From NCBI RefSeq assembly GCF_002087235.1, contig NZ_MUIO01000019.1, forward strand, positions 1-64,000: DNA of 64,000 bases, written 5' to 3'. Both the position numbers and the translations under genes were made by a program. Under the pieces are notes generated by a model, which ran no database searches, was not told the DNA's origin, and was given only the letters and a program-made list of their open reading frames with translations. Positions within the stretch are counted from its first letter, which is position 1. Each line of letters begins with the position of its first letter. This DNA is from Pseudomonas floridensis. GTDB lineage: Bacteria > Pseudomonadota > Gammaproteobacteria > Pseudomonadales > Pseudomonadaceae. Below, piece after piece: positions 35,410-43,459 of this stretch.

Positions 35410-35895
35410 ATGCAGAGTTTAGTTAAATACTTAGCCTGTGTAGTGCTCGCCGGACTGGCGGGTTGTACCTTTCAGACGCCGCCTGCCTCTGCGCCAGACG
35501 CGGTTTCCCGCTCTATAACGCTTCAGGAGAAAGATGACAACCCCGTGTCGGGCGACGCATGCACCATCGAGATACTTAATGACGAATCCGTTTATTTGAA
35601 CAGGAATGAGCACGACTGCAGAAATGACCAGATGAGTTTTTACAGGCTGACGGATGTACGGTCAGCGACGTATATTACATTAAAGGGTAACGATTGTGAT
35701 GAGGGCGGTGGCTGGTGGTTTCTTCTGAAAACCATGATTGACCCGATGACGACCGAGTTGTTATCAATCAAGAACCTTGAGGTGTTGCCTGTGGGGTCTA
35801 TGGTCGCGCCTGGCGTGAGGCTGGAAAGCAAGAAATATGCGGATGAAGATACGACCGGGAAGTTGTCGTGTGTCATCATTAATGTTTCTGAGTAA
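35410..35895 (+). CDS. small lipoprotein with four extra cysteines
   Basis: A 161-residue protein from ATG 35410 (AGGAG upstream); an ATG at 35392 is less likely. The signal peptide ends in a lipobox LAGC, so it is a lipoprotein of the inner or outer membrane. The mature part has four more Cys (DACTIE, HDCRND, NDCDEG, LSCVII), enough for two disulfides, and is strand-rich. Family not recognised. It lies 25 bases after giant 2 and before RHS2, so it is probably part of the giant-protein operon. Possible roles: surface anchor, or protection of the producer. Neither is shown by sequence. Confidence 0.75.
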   Translation: MQSLVKYLACVVLAGLAGCTFQTPPASAPDAVSRSITLQEKDDNPVSGDACTIEILNDESVYLNRNEHDCRNDQMSFYRLTDVRSATYITLKGNDCDEGGGWWFLLKTMIDPMTTELLSIKNLEVLPVGSMVAPGVRLESKKYADEDTTGKLSCVIINVSE

Positions 35896-35921
35896 CGCCG
35901 TTTATAACGGGCTCGTCCGTC

Positions 35922-35948
35922 GGGTGCGCGCAATGCGCACCCCCTTTT
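35922..35948 (+). terminator. hairpin terminator after lipoprotein gene
   Basis: GGGTGCGC (35922-35929) pairs perfectly with GCGCACCC (35935-35942) around GCAAT; CCTTTTAATTATTT follows. It separates the giant/lipoprotein transcript from RHS2, which would then need its own promoter in the 104-bp gap. Confidence 0.65.
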
Positions 35949-35998
35949 AATTATTTGATGTTTGATCAATCAAGCCTTTAACAGGGAGCGTTTCTATA

Positions 35999-38900
35999 AT
36001 GACGATTTCAACGTCCGTGCATTCCAATGCTTTTAATTTCATGAGTTTCCTGCAGAACGGCGTCGATCCCCGTACCGGGCAATACACCGTCTCCATCACC
36101 TTGCCGGATGTAAAGTGCAATGGATTAAGAGGGCCGGGTTTGCCACTGGCGCTGAACTACAATCCGCTCAATGAACAGGACAGCGGTTTCGGGCTGGGCT
36201 GGAGCCTGCAACTGTCGCAATACGTTCCGGGTACCCAGATCCTCTCGTTGAGCAGCGGCGAAACATATAAGGTGGACGGTACTCAGGGTGATCAACTGAC
36301 CATGTCGGAGAAAAAGCTCGACAGTTTTCATTTCTATAAGCAGGACGCCACCCATTACCGGCTGATGCACAAGTCCGGTCTGATGGAGATCCTTGAGGAA
36401 GTGGGTGCAACGGGTCACAAAGTGGCCCTGCCCAAACGCGTGCTGGCGCCTGAAGGGCATGGCTTGACGTTGAGTTACGCGCCCTTCGACAGCACGCACA
36501 TGATGCTCAGCGAGGTAAAAGACGATGCGGGGCAGGTCTTGCTCAGCATCGAGCGCGACGGTGACACGGCGGTGCGTATTGCTTTGCACGCCCCACAGGT
36601 TGAACCGGTGAGATTCGTGATGATCCTGAGCGGAGCTGACCGCCATGTGACGCGCATCGAGTTGCCAACCGACAATGCCGCCTCATGGCGTTTCGGGTAT
36701 GAGCGTTTTCTTGAGCATCTGTGCATGAAGACGGTGGACACTCCGGTCGGTGGGCATGAAGAGATTTTCTACAACGATGGGGGCCATGCGTTTCCTGACA
36801 ATGCCGGGCGCCAGCCATTGCCCCGCGTCACCCGACACCTTATTGTTCCAGGCTTCGGCCAGGCCGATGTCGATGTCCACTACGGCTACGCGGACAGCCA
36901 GGGGCGCGAGCACAACTTTCTCGGCGCCGGCCTGGACATCGCGTGGCAGGACAATGGTCTGGACAACCTTTACCGCTATCGGGGTGCTGGCGGATATGAC
37001 TACGTGTCCACCGAAACCCTGCGGGTCGAGGGGGAGGATGTGCGCAGCGTGGAGCGCATCTTCAACCAGTTTCATCTGCTGACAAGCGAGATCACCACGC
37101 AGAATGAGGCGGCCCACGAGGTAAAGACGACCTATCACCTGTTACCGGACCGACCCTTTGCCGAGCAGCCCAATTATTGCCAGTTGCCCAAGGAGGTCAC
37201 GACCACCTGGCGCTGGCTGAAAGACGCACGGGTGCCGCGTAATGAAACCGTCAGCACCACCTATGACATCCATGGAAATCTGCTGGTCCAGACCCAGGCC
37301 AATGGCGTCGAGGAAACCAGCGTGTGGTATCCGGCCAGTGGAGAGGAGGGATGCCCCGCCGACCCTGAGGGTTTCGTGCGGTCGATCAAAAGCAAGACGG
37401 TCACCCCGGCACGTTCCGAGCATGGGCAGGCGCCCACGCTCGCGACCCGTTATCGCTACACCTCTCTGGCAGCGCTGGACGGCAGCGGGCGAGAAGACTG
37501 GCTTGCCATGCAAAGCGAAACCCTGGTGCAGCTGGATTCCGGTCTCAGGCAGCGGCTGCGCAGCACCGCCTATGGGCTTATCGATGAATTGACGACCGGC
37601 AAAGCGGACAGAAAACGGAGCTTGCGGCGGTCGGCTCATGCCTTTATCGACAGTCTGGTGAGGTTGGCCGGCGGCGAACAGCAGAATCTGCGACGTCAGG
37701 CTTACGACCTTGTCGGCCTCGTCGTGAAACTGGCCCCAGGTATCGGAAATGCGTTGCACAATGCCGTGCGTCAGGTGATCGACAGTTTGCTGGAGCAGGT
37801 CCCCGAGGCCGAACAGGAGTTGCAGTGCACGACCTATGACTACATTGATGATGTTCACGACGCCTTTCAACATGGCCGTGTCGGTGTGGAAACGTTGACT
37901 ATGAACGGGCAGGCCACTGCCACGGCATTTGTCTACAGCACCCTCGATAGTCCTGCGCTCAAGGAAAGTGTGCAGCGCACCGTGCAGACAGTGACCGGCT
38001 TCGACGGGGCGACAAAGACCGTCACGCTCGAGCATTCGTTGTTCACCGGTGAACCGCTGCTCAACCGGGACGACAACGATGTGGAAATCCGTTACACCTA
38101 CGACTCGCTGCGCCGTGTACTGAGCGAGACCGTAGCGCCGGATACCCCGTATACGGCGACCCGCAACTATAAATATCAGCTCTGTGCCAGCACTGCGGAC
38201 CAGGCTGGGCAGGAGCTGTCCGACGTCAAGAATGTGAAGACCTGCAGCCGTTTTGACGGGTTGCACCGGGTGGTCTACGAGGAGCGCGATGATGCCGACA
38301 ACCTGGCAAAGCTGGAACTGGAAAAGACCGTTGTTGTACAGCTGAAACTCAAAGACACCGCACCTGCAACGGCCCCTGCAACCGAGAAATCGGTAAAGGC
38401 CGTTCTTGAAAACCTGAAAACCCAACAGTCTGGCGAGCCGCGCCAGACGTACGCTGCCGTGTATGACGCGTGGGGTCATTTGATCGAGGAAACCGAATAC
38501 GACTGGCTTGAGGCGTATGCTCTGGCGTTGACCAGCGCGGTCGAGTATGACGACTGGGGCGAGCAACGCTGTGTCACCGGGCCCGATGGCGTCAGGACCG
38601 TCGAGGAAACCGATCCTGTCGGGACACCGGAGTCTCAGGGGCCGATTCAGCGCAGCTGGACCGAAAGCAGCGGTGAGTCGGCGGTCAAAAGCGGCGTCAG
38701 TGAAACCTGGCTCAATCTGTTCGAAAAGCCGACCCGCAGCGTACGCCTGGACCTTGCCGACAAGCAGATCAGCCTGAGCGTCTATCACTATGATGGACTG
38801 GGCCGCAGCGCCGAAGAGATCGTCGGCTCTGGCGACCTCGCGCGCTCCACGCTCTACACCTACGATGCGTTCGACCGGGTTGTCGAAACCACGCTGCCCG

Positions 38901-41035
38901 ACGGAAGCCTCGTACGACACACCTTTGCCACGCATAGCAGCGAAGATCTGCCGACGTGTGTCAGTGTCGAGCACAACGCCACGCTTTCAGTGCTCGGCGA
39001 ACAGGTGTACGACGGCCTGGACCGAATGGTCAAATCCATTACTGGCGGACGCGAGCGTTCATTCGTCTATGACCCGGGGCAGATGCAGCCCGCACAGGTC
39101 ACGACGCCAAGTGGGCAGCTCATCAAGTATGAGTATGAACCGCAGTTAGGCAGCGAACCGAAGTCGAGAGCCATCCCCGGCGCAGATGCTGTTTATACCT
39201 ACGATAACAAAAATGCACGCCTGGTCAGTTCCAGTGAACAGGGCGAAGCGCTGAACCGCGAGTATTACAGCACCGGGGAGTTGAAGAACGAAACGCGTGT
39301 TTCCGCGGGCGATGCGAAAGACATGTTCTATGTGTATAGCCGACTCGGTCGACTGAGGCTGTATGCCGATGTACTGGAGCAGAATCAGGGGTACACATAC
39401 GACGCTCATGGAAGGTTGACACAGACTTCGCTGGACACGCTGTGTTCCGATTTCACCTACGACGCCTTGGGCCGCACCGCCAGTATCCACACCGAGGATA
39501 GCGCCAGCGGGCAATATGTAACGGTCGATCTGGAATATGACGATCTGGGCCGGGAGATTCTGCGCACGTTCAATTTGAACGGCACTGAGCAGAAACTTGT
39601 GCAGGTTTATGACGATGTCGATGACATGGTCAAACGCACGCTTAGTGAAGGCGGTACAGTTCTGCGTGACGAAGATTATGGTTACGATGCACGTGGACGT
39701 CTGGTCAACTACACCTGTTCAGGCACGCTGAAACCGGTTGGCCCCGAAGGCGATCCCATTCATGCGCAGACCTTCATATTTGATGGCATGGATAACCTGA
39801 CGCTGGTCAATACGACCACCGAAAAAGGGATCATTCTTGCCCAATACCGCTATGAAGGTGACGACCCTGTGCAGTTAAGCCGAATCGTGAAATCAGGTTA
39901 TTTGCCGAGGGAGGAGATCTTGCTGGACTATGATCCGGACGGCAATCTGACCTTCGACGAGGCGGGGCGCACGCTCCTGTACGACGCGCTGGGGCGATTG
40001 ATTGAAGTGGGCACGTTGCCCCATACCACCCGCCACAACTTCGGCCCTGATGATCAGCGCAGTGGTACGACCCGCAACGGTAACACCGACCGTCTTTTTT
40101 ACCGCGATGGCACCTTGGCCAATCAAGTGAGTGGTAATCAGGGCAGCACCTTCATGCGGGGCGATGGCGAAGTCATTGCTCAAGTTCAGAACGGCAAGGC
40201 TGTGCTATTGGCCACCGACGACAACCGCAGCGTGCTGACCGAAGTCCAGGTCGAGGGTGTCAATCAGGGGGCGTACACCGCCTATGGCCACCGCAGCAGT
40301 CAACCGCCTCCGGTCAGCCGGTTGGCGTTCAACGGCGAATACACCGAATCCGATACTGGCTGGCAACTGCTCGGTAACGGCTATCGGGCCTACAACCCGA
40401 CGCTGATGCGTTTTCACAGCCCCGACAGCCTGAGCCCGTTTGGCAAGGCAGGCTTGAACGCGTATGCGTATTGCAATGGGGATCCGGTGAATGCGGTAGA
40501 CCCGGATGGGCATGCAGGGTGGTTTAGTCGGCTCTTCAGTTCTAGAAATGTCCTGACAACTCAGTCCATGGAGGCGCGGTCTATTCCGAGTGCTCTCAAA
40601 CAAACGGCAAAATACTCCGGAGCTAAGAAACTGCACAAGATAACAGATAAAGATGTGAAAAATTATGAGACGATAAAAGAAGCACTGCAAGAGCGCTACG
40701 ACAGTGCCGTAAAGAGGTTGAACTCTAAGACGTCTGGCTACGAGAGATCTGGTTACGCTAAAAACAAGGAGGCGGTGAGTCGCGAGCTTGAGTCCTATCG
40801 GAGTGAAGCGGCTCAAATGGAAGCCAGGTTGGAGACCTCGAAAAAAACCTATCTATATTTGCGTAGTCATAAGGGCAAGCCCGGAATTACTGGCATGTCC
40901 AGAGATTTAATCAGGAAGGAGAAGGAAGGTCTCGGTCAAGAAGAAATGAACCAGAGACTGGGAGCTAACAAGCAAATAATAGCTGGGCTGTCTGCGCAAG
41001 ATAAACGCGGCCGCAACAGGTATGCTCAGAAATAG
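35999..41035 (+). CDS. RHS/YD-repeat protein with different C-terminal tip (RHS2)
   Basis: A 1678-residue paralogue of RHS1. Both start with TSVHSNAxNFMSxL and share LTMSEKKLDxFHFYK and the end of the core (GYRAYNPTLMRFHSPDSLSPF; DPDG near residue 1501). ATG 35999 has GGGAG about 11 bases upstream. Differences: RHS2 lacks the basic insertion of RHS1 and carries a helical-repeat insertion of about 115 residues (residues about 515-629). The tip (about 175 residues) is Lys/Glu-rich, probably coiled coil (ERYDSAVKRLNSK, RELESYRSEAAQMEARLE), with A+T-rich codons from about 40560 on, as expected of an exchangeable tip. No PAAR, no signal peptide, no immunity-like gene before the minus-strand regulator. 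Confidence 0.87.
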   Translation: MTISTSVHSNAFNFMSFLQNGVDPRTGQYTVSITLPDVKCNGLRGPGLPLALNYNPLNEQDSGFGLGWSLQLSQYVPGTQILSLSSGETYKVDGTQGDQLTMSEKKLDSFHFYKQDATHYRLMHKSGLMEILEEVGATGHKVALPKRVLAPEGHGLTLSYAPFDSTHMMLSEVKDDAGQVLLSIERDGDTAVRIALHAPQVEPVRFVMILSGADRHVTRIELPTDNAASWRFGYERFLEHLCMKTVDTPVGGHEEIFYNDGGHAFPDNAGRQPLPRVTRHLIVPGFGQADVDVHYGYADSQGREHNFLGAGLDIAWQDNGLDNLYRYRGAGGYDYVSTETLRVEGEDVRSVERIFNQFHLLTSEITTQNEAAHEVKTTYHLLPDRPFAEQPNYCQLPKEVTTTWRWLKDARVPRNETVSTTYDIHGNLLVQTQANGVEETSVWYPASGEEGCPADPEGFVRSIKSKTVTPARSEHGQAPTLATRYRYTSLAALDGSGREDWLAMQSETLVQLDSGLRQRLRSTAYGLIDELTTGKADRKRSLRRSAHAFIDSLVRLAGGEQQNLRRQAYDLVGLVVKLAPGIGNALHNAVRQVIDSLLEQVPEAEQELQCTTYDYIDDVHDAFQHGRVGVETLTMNGQATATAFVYSTLDSPALKESVQRTVQTVTGFDGATKTVTLEHSLFTGEPLLNRDDNDVEIRYTYDSLRRVLSETVAPDTPYTATRNYKYQLCASTADQAGQELSDVKNVKTCSRFDGLHRVVYEERDDADNLAKLELEKTVVVQLKLKDTAPATAPATEKSVKAVLENLKTQQSGEPRQTYAAVYDAWGHLIEETEYDWLEAYALALTSAVEYDDWGEQRCVTGPDGVRTVEETDPVGTPESQGPIQRSWTESSGESAVKSGVSETWLNLFEKPTRSVRLDLADKQISLSVYHYDGLGRSAEEIVGSGDLARSTLYTYDAFDRVVETTLPDGSLVRHTFATHSSEDLPTCVSVEHNATLSVLGEQVYDGLDRMVKSITGGRERSFVYDPGQMQPAQVTTPSGQLIKYEYEPQLGSEPKSRAIPGADAVYTYDNKNARLVSSSEQGEALNREYYSTGELKNETRVSAGDAKDMFYVYSRLGRLRLYADVLEQNQGYTYDAHGRLTQTSLDTLCSDFTYDALGRTASIHTEDSASGQYVTVDLEYDDLGREILRTFNLNGTEQKLVQVYDDVDDMVKRTLSEGGTVLRDEDYGYDARGRLVNYTCSGTLKPVGPEGDPIHAQTFIFDGMDNLTLVNTTTEKGIILAQYRYEGDDPVQLSRIVKSGYLPREEILLDYDPDGNLTFDEAGRTLLYDALGRLIEVGTLPHTTRHNFGPDDQRSGTTRNGNTDRLFYRDGTLANQVSGNQGSTFMRGDGEVIAQVQNGKAVLLATDDNRSVLTEVQVEGVNQGAYTAYGHRSSQPPPVSRLAFNGEYTESDTGWQLLGNGYRAYNPTLMRFHSPDSLSPFGKAGLNAYAYCNGDPVNAVDPDGHAGWFSRLFSSRNVLTTQSMEARSIPSALKQTAKYSGAKKLHKITDKDVKNYETIKEALQERYDSAVKRLNSKTSGYERSGYAKNKEAVSRELESYRSEAAQMEARLETSKKTYLYLRSHKGKPGITGMSRDLIRKEKEGLGQEEMNQRLGANKQIIAGLSAQDKRGRNRYAQK
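37541..37885 (+). repeat. five helical repeats inserted in RHS2 shell
   Basis: Five successive units of about 21-26 residues with the pattern L-x-x-x-A-Y-x-x-I-D-x-L. Examples are LRSTAYGLIDELTTG, LRRSAHAFIDSLVRLAGG, LRRQAYDLVGLVVKLAPG, LHNAVRQVIDSLLEQVP and LQCTTYDYIDDV. RHS1 has only about 30 residues at this point (ETLVHLDADG to HGRLQ). Confidence 0.65.
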
Positions 41036-41079
41036 GGCATTTGATCCTGAAGCGTGACAATGATCGAAACGTAAGCATC

Positions 41080-41108
41080 AGTGAGCGGTGTTTGCAGTCC
41101 CGCTCACT
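41080..41108. terminator. hairpin between convergent RHS2 and LuxR-type gene
   Basis: AGTGAGCGG (41080-41088) pairs perfectly with CCGCTCACT (41100-41108) around an 11-base loop. It lies 45 bases after RHS2 and 41 bases from the end of the minus-strand gene, so it could stop both transcripts. T-runs are weak. Confidence 0.4.
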
Positions 41109-41148
41109 CTTACAGTGCACCATTGCACGACTATCCGCCCCACACTTC

Positions 41149-41466
41149 TCATCCCAAAGAAATAATCCCCTCCCTGATCGCTATCACCAGTGCCGTTCTT
41201 AATGAGTGCACGCCGAACTTGCGGCGAATATTGCTGGTATGAAAGTACACAGTCGCTTCGGAACATCCCTGGATGCGCGAGATTTCCCAAGCGGATTTGC
41301 CTATCGCTACCCACTCCAGCACCTGCAATTCCTTGACCGTCAGTTTGACGAACGTTGGCCCGGCGGGAGGCCGCGATCCGGTACTCAACGCTGTTTCCTT
41401 GTCGCGACGCATGGCGGAGTCCTTTCCCTGAAGATCGCCAGGCCACGATACCTCCACCCGTTCCAT
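41149..41466 (-). CDS. LuxR-type HTH-only transcriptional regulator
   Basis: A 105-residue protein from ATG 41466 (a GTG at 41469 is just upstream). The C-terminal 65 residues are a complete LuxR/GerE helix-turn-helix: LTVKELQVLEWVAIGKSAWEI, CSEATVYFHTSNIRRKFGV, then the final helix. The N-terminal 40 residues are too short for an autoinducer or receiver domain, so it is a DNA-binding module alone. It is the only dedicated regulator next to the RHS/giant cluster; location suggests it controls that cluster or the surface genes with the TGTAGGA-N4-TCCTACA palindrome. That link is inference. It is divergent from kdpF. Confidence 0.8.
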   Translation of the reverse strand: MERVEVSWPGDLQGKDSAMRRDKETALSTGSRPPAGPTFVKLTVKELQVLEWVAIGKSAWEISRIQGCSEATVYFHTSNIRRKFGVHSLRTALVIAIREGIISLG

Positions 41467-41535
41467 CACGAACCTGACATAACTGACAGCGCTGCCAACG
41501 CTGAATGCCCTGTCCAGCGCGCGTCTTGACGCTTC

Positions 41536-41584
41536 TTTACAGCTTCTTTACGCCTCGCCCGGGTTGTCGATCTCGTGTCTTTAC
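41536..41584 (+). promoter_or_regulatory. phased TTTAC repeats, candidate KdpE sites
   Basis: TTTAC occurs at 41536, 41547 and 41580, so starts are 11 and 33 bp apart, one and three helical turns. They lie 73-121 bp upstream of the kdpF start. Direct repeats with 11-bp spacing are typical of OmpR/PhoB-family regulators, and the E. coli KdpE site also contains TTTACA-like repeats. Confidence 0.5.
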
Positions 41585-41656
41585 GCGTTGATTCCCGACA
41601 ATGCTCGCACACGGCCATCACCGCATCCGATGTGGCCTGATCATGGGGAAATTGCA

Positions 41657-41746
41657 ATGAGCGTTATGGATGGTATCTCTCTGTTGATGGGAGTCGGGCT
41701 GTTCATCTATCTGTTGGTGGCGCTGTTGCGCGCCGACCAGAACTAG
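41657..41746 (+). CDS. kdpF: potassium-transporting ATPase subunit KdpF
   Basis: A 29-residue single-span peptide (SLLMGVGLFIYLLVALLRAD), the normal size and sequence style for KdpF. It is an inner-membrane peptide that stabilises the KdpABC complex. ATG 41657 follows GGGGAAATTGCA. It is first in the kdpFABC order, 8 bases before kdpA, and the phased TTTAC repeats upstream suggest control by KdpE under potassium limitation or osmotic stress. Confidence 0.93.
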   Translation: MSVMDGISLLMGVGLFIYLLVALLRADQN

Positions 41747-41754
41747 GAGCGGCC

Positions 41755-43449
41755 ATGCACAGTTATGACTACCTGTTGATCCTGGCCTTTCTGGTGTTGC
41801 TGCTGTTGCCTGCACCCTGGCTGGGACGTTTCTATTATCGGGTCATGGAAGGCGAACGAACCTGGTTGAGTCCGGTATTGGGGCCAGTCGAGCGAGCGTG
41901 CTACCGCATTTCCGGGGTCGATCCACGGCTGGAGCAGTCCTGGAAGCAGTACGCCTGGGCGCTGATGGCCTTCAATCTGGCCGGTTTCGTTTTATTGTTT
42001 GCGATCCTGCTGCTGCAAGGCGTGCTGCCGCTCAACCCGCAACAATTGCCGGGCATGGAATGGTCGTTGGCGTTCAACACCACCATGAGTTTCGTCACCA
42101 ATACCAATTGGCAGGCCTACAGCGGTGAAGCGTCGCTCAGCTACCTGAGCCAGATGGTCGGCCTGACCGTGCAGAACTTCGTCAGCGCCGCCACTGGCCT
42201 GGCGGTACTGGTTGCGCTGTGCCGAGGCATCAGCCGACGCTCCTCCAGCAGCCTGGGCAACTTCTGGGCCGACATGACCCGCGCCACGCTTTACGGGTTG
42301 TTGCCGATCAGCATCGTGCTGGCCGTGTTTCTGGTCTGGCAGGGTGTGCCGCAGAACTTCGCGCATTACATCGACGCGCTGACGCTGCAAGGCACCGATC
42401 AAAGCCTGCCGATGGGCCCGGCCGCCAGCCAGATTTCGATCAAGCAACTGGGCACCAACGGCGGCGGTTTCTTTGGCGTGAACTCGGCGCATCCGTTCGA
42501 GAATCCGACGGCCTGGAGCAACCTGTTCGAGCTGGTATCGATCCTGCTGATCCCGGCCGCGCTGGTCTTCACCTTCGGCCACTACGTCAAGGACATGCGT
42601 CAGAGCCGGGCGATTCTCGGCTGCATGCTGGCGCTGCTGCTGATCGGTGGCGCGGTGTCGCTGTGGGCCGAATACCAGCCCAACCCGACGCTGAACCTGG
42701 CGGGCGTCGAACAGACCGCGCCGATGGAAGGCAAGGAGACCCGCTTCGGTACGACCGGCACCGTGTTGTGGTCGGTGGCGACCACGGCGGCCTCCAACGG
42801 CTCGGTCAACGGCATGCATGACAGCCTCAATCCGCTGGCCGGCATGGTTGCGCTGGTCAACATGATGGTCGGCGAAGTGATCTTCGGCGGCGTCGGGGTC
42901 GGCCTCAACGGCATGCTGCTCAACGTACTGATCGCGGTGTTTCTCGCCGGGTTGATGATTGGCCGCACGCCGGAATACCTGGGCAAGAAGCTGCAGGCCC
43001 GGGAGGTTCAATTGCTGGTCGCGACCTTGCTGGTGATGCCGGTCGGTGTGTTGGTGCTCGGCGCCATTGCCGCCAGCCTGCCAGGCCCGGCGGGTGCGGT
43101 CAGCAACCCTGGACCGCATGGCTTCAGTCAGTTGCTTTATGCCTACACCTCGGCCACGGCCAATAACGGCTCGGCGTTTGGCGGCTTCAGTGCCAACACG
43201 CTGTTCCACAACCTGATGCTCAGCGCAGGACTTTTCATTGGCCGCTTCGGCTACATCCTGCCGGTCCTGGCCCTGGCGGGCAGCCTGGCAATGAAGAAAA
43301 GCGTGCCACAGGGCCAGAACAGCTTTCCCACGCATGGCCTGTTGTTTGTCACCTTGCTGACCGTGACCATTCTGCTGGTCGGTGGCCTGACGTTCCTGCC
43401 CACCCTGGCACTAGGTCCGATTGCCGAACATTTGAGCCTGGGTTTCTGA
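41755..43449 (+). CDS. kdpA: potassium-transporting ATPase subunit KdpA
   Basis: A 564-residue inner-membrane protein, full length, with about ten membrane segments. The four selectivity-filter loops are clear: [34 protein letters not shown] and [12 protein letters not shown]. KdpA is the K+-channel-like translocating subunit of the high-affinity KdpFABC pump. It follows kdpF by 8 bases (AGGAG ribosome-binding site) and precedes kdpB by 10 bases. No unusual features. Confidence 0.98.
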   Translation: MHSYDYLLILAFLVLLLLPAPWLGRFYYRVMEGERTWLSPVLGPVERACYRISGVDPRLEQSWKQYAWALMAFNLAGFVLLFAILLLQGVLPLNPQQLPGMEWSLAFNTTMSFVTNTNWQAYSGEASLSYLSQMVGLTVQNFVSAATGLAVLVALCRGISRRSSSSLGNFWADMTRATLYGLLPISIVLAVFLVWQGVPQNFAHYIDALTLQGTDQSLPMGPAASQISIKQLGTNGGGFFGVNSAHPFENPTAWSNLFELVSILLIPAALVFTFGHYVKDMRQSRAILGCMLALLLIGGAVSLWAEYQPNPTLNLAGVEQTAPMEGKETRFGTTGTVLWSVATTAASNGSVNGMHDSLNPLAGMVALVNMMVGEVIFGGVGVGLNGMLLNVLIAVFLAGLMIGRTPEYLGKKLQAREVQLLVATLLVMPVGVLVLGAIAASLPGPAGAVSNPGPHGFSQLLYAYTSATANNGSAFGGFSANTLFHNLMLSAGLFIGRFGYILPVLALAGSLAMKKSVPQGQNSFPTHGLLFVTLLTVTILLVGGLTFLPTLALGPIAEHLSLGF

Positions 43450-43459
43450 GGAGCCGACC

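Noticed and set aside
37142..38974. 610-codon open frame opposite RHS2
   Set aside because: Antisense shadow of the RHS2 YD-repeat region; composition and lack of start signals do not support a gene.
17993..41035. Classical Tc toxin (TcA/TcB/TccC) locus
   Set aside because: The RHS proteins are about 1700 residues with a different N-terminus, and no TcA-like or SpvB-containing protein occurs in the window.
17993..41035. T6SS-linked RHS effectors or contact-dependent inhibition
   Set aside because: No PAAR or VgrG, no two-partner secretion genes, and no immunity genes behind either RHS tip.
17993..41035. RHS1 and RHS2 as recombining inverted repeats
   Set aside because: They are paralogues in opposite orientation, but the nucleotide sequences have diverged too far by eye to act as long identical repeats.
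41992..43335. 447-codon open frame opposite kdpA
   Set aside because: Low-complexity His/Gln/Arg-rich shadow of kdpA, no plausible start or fold.
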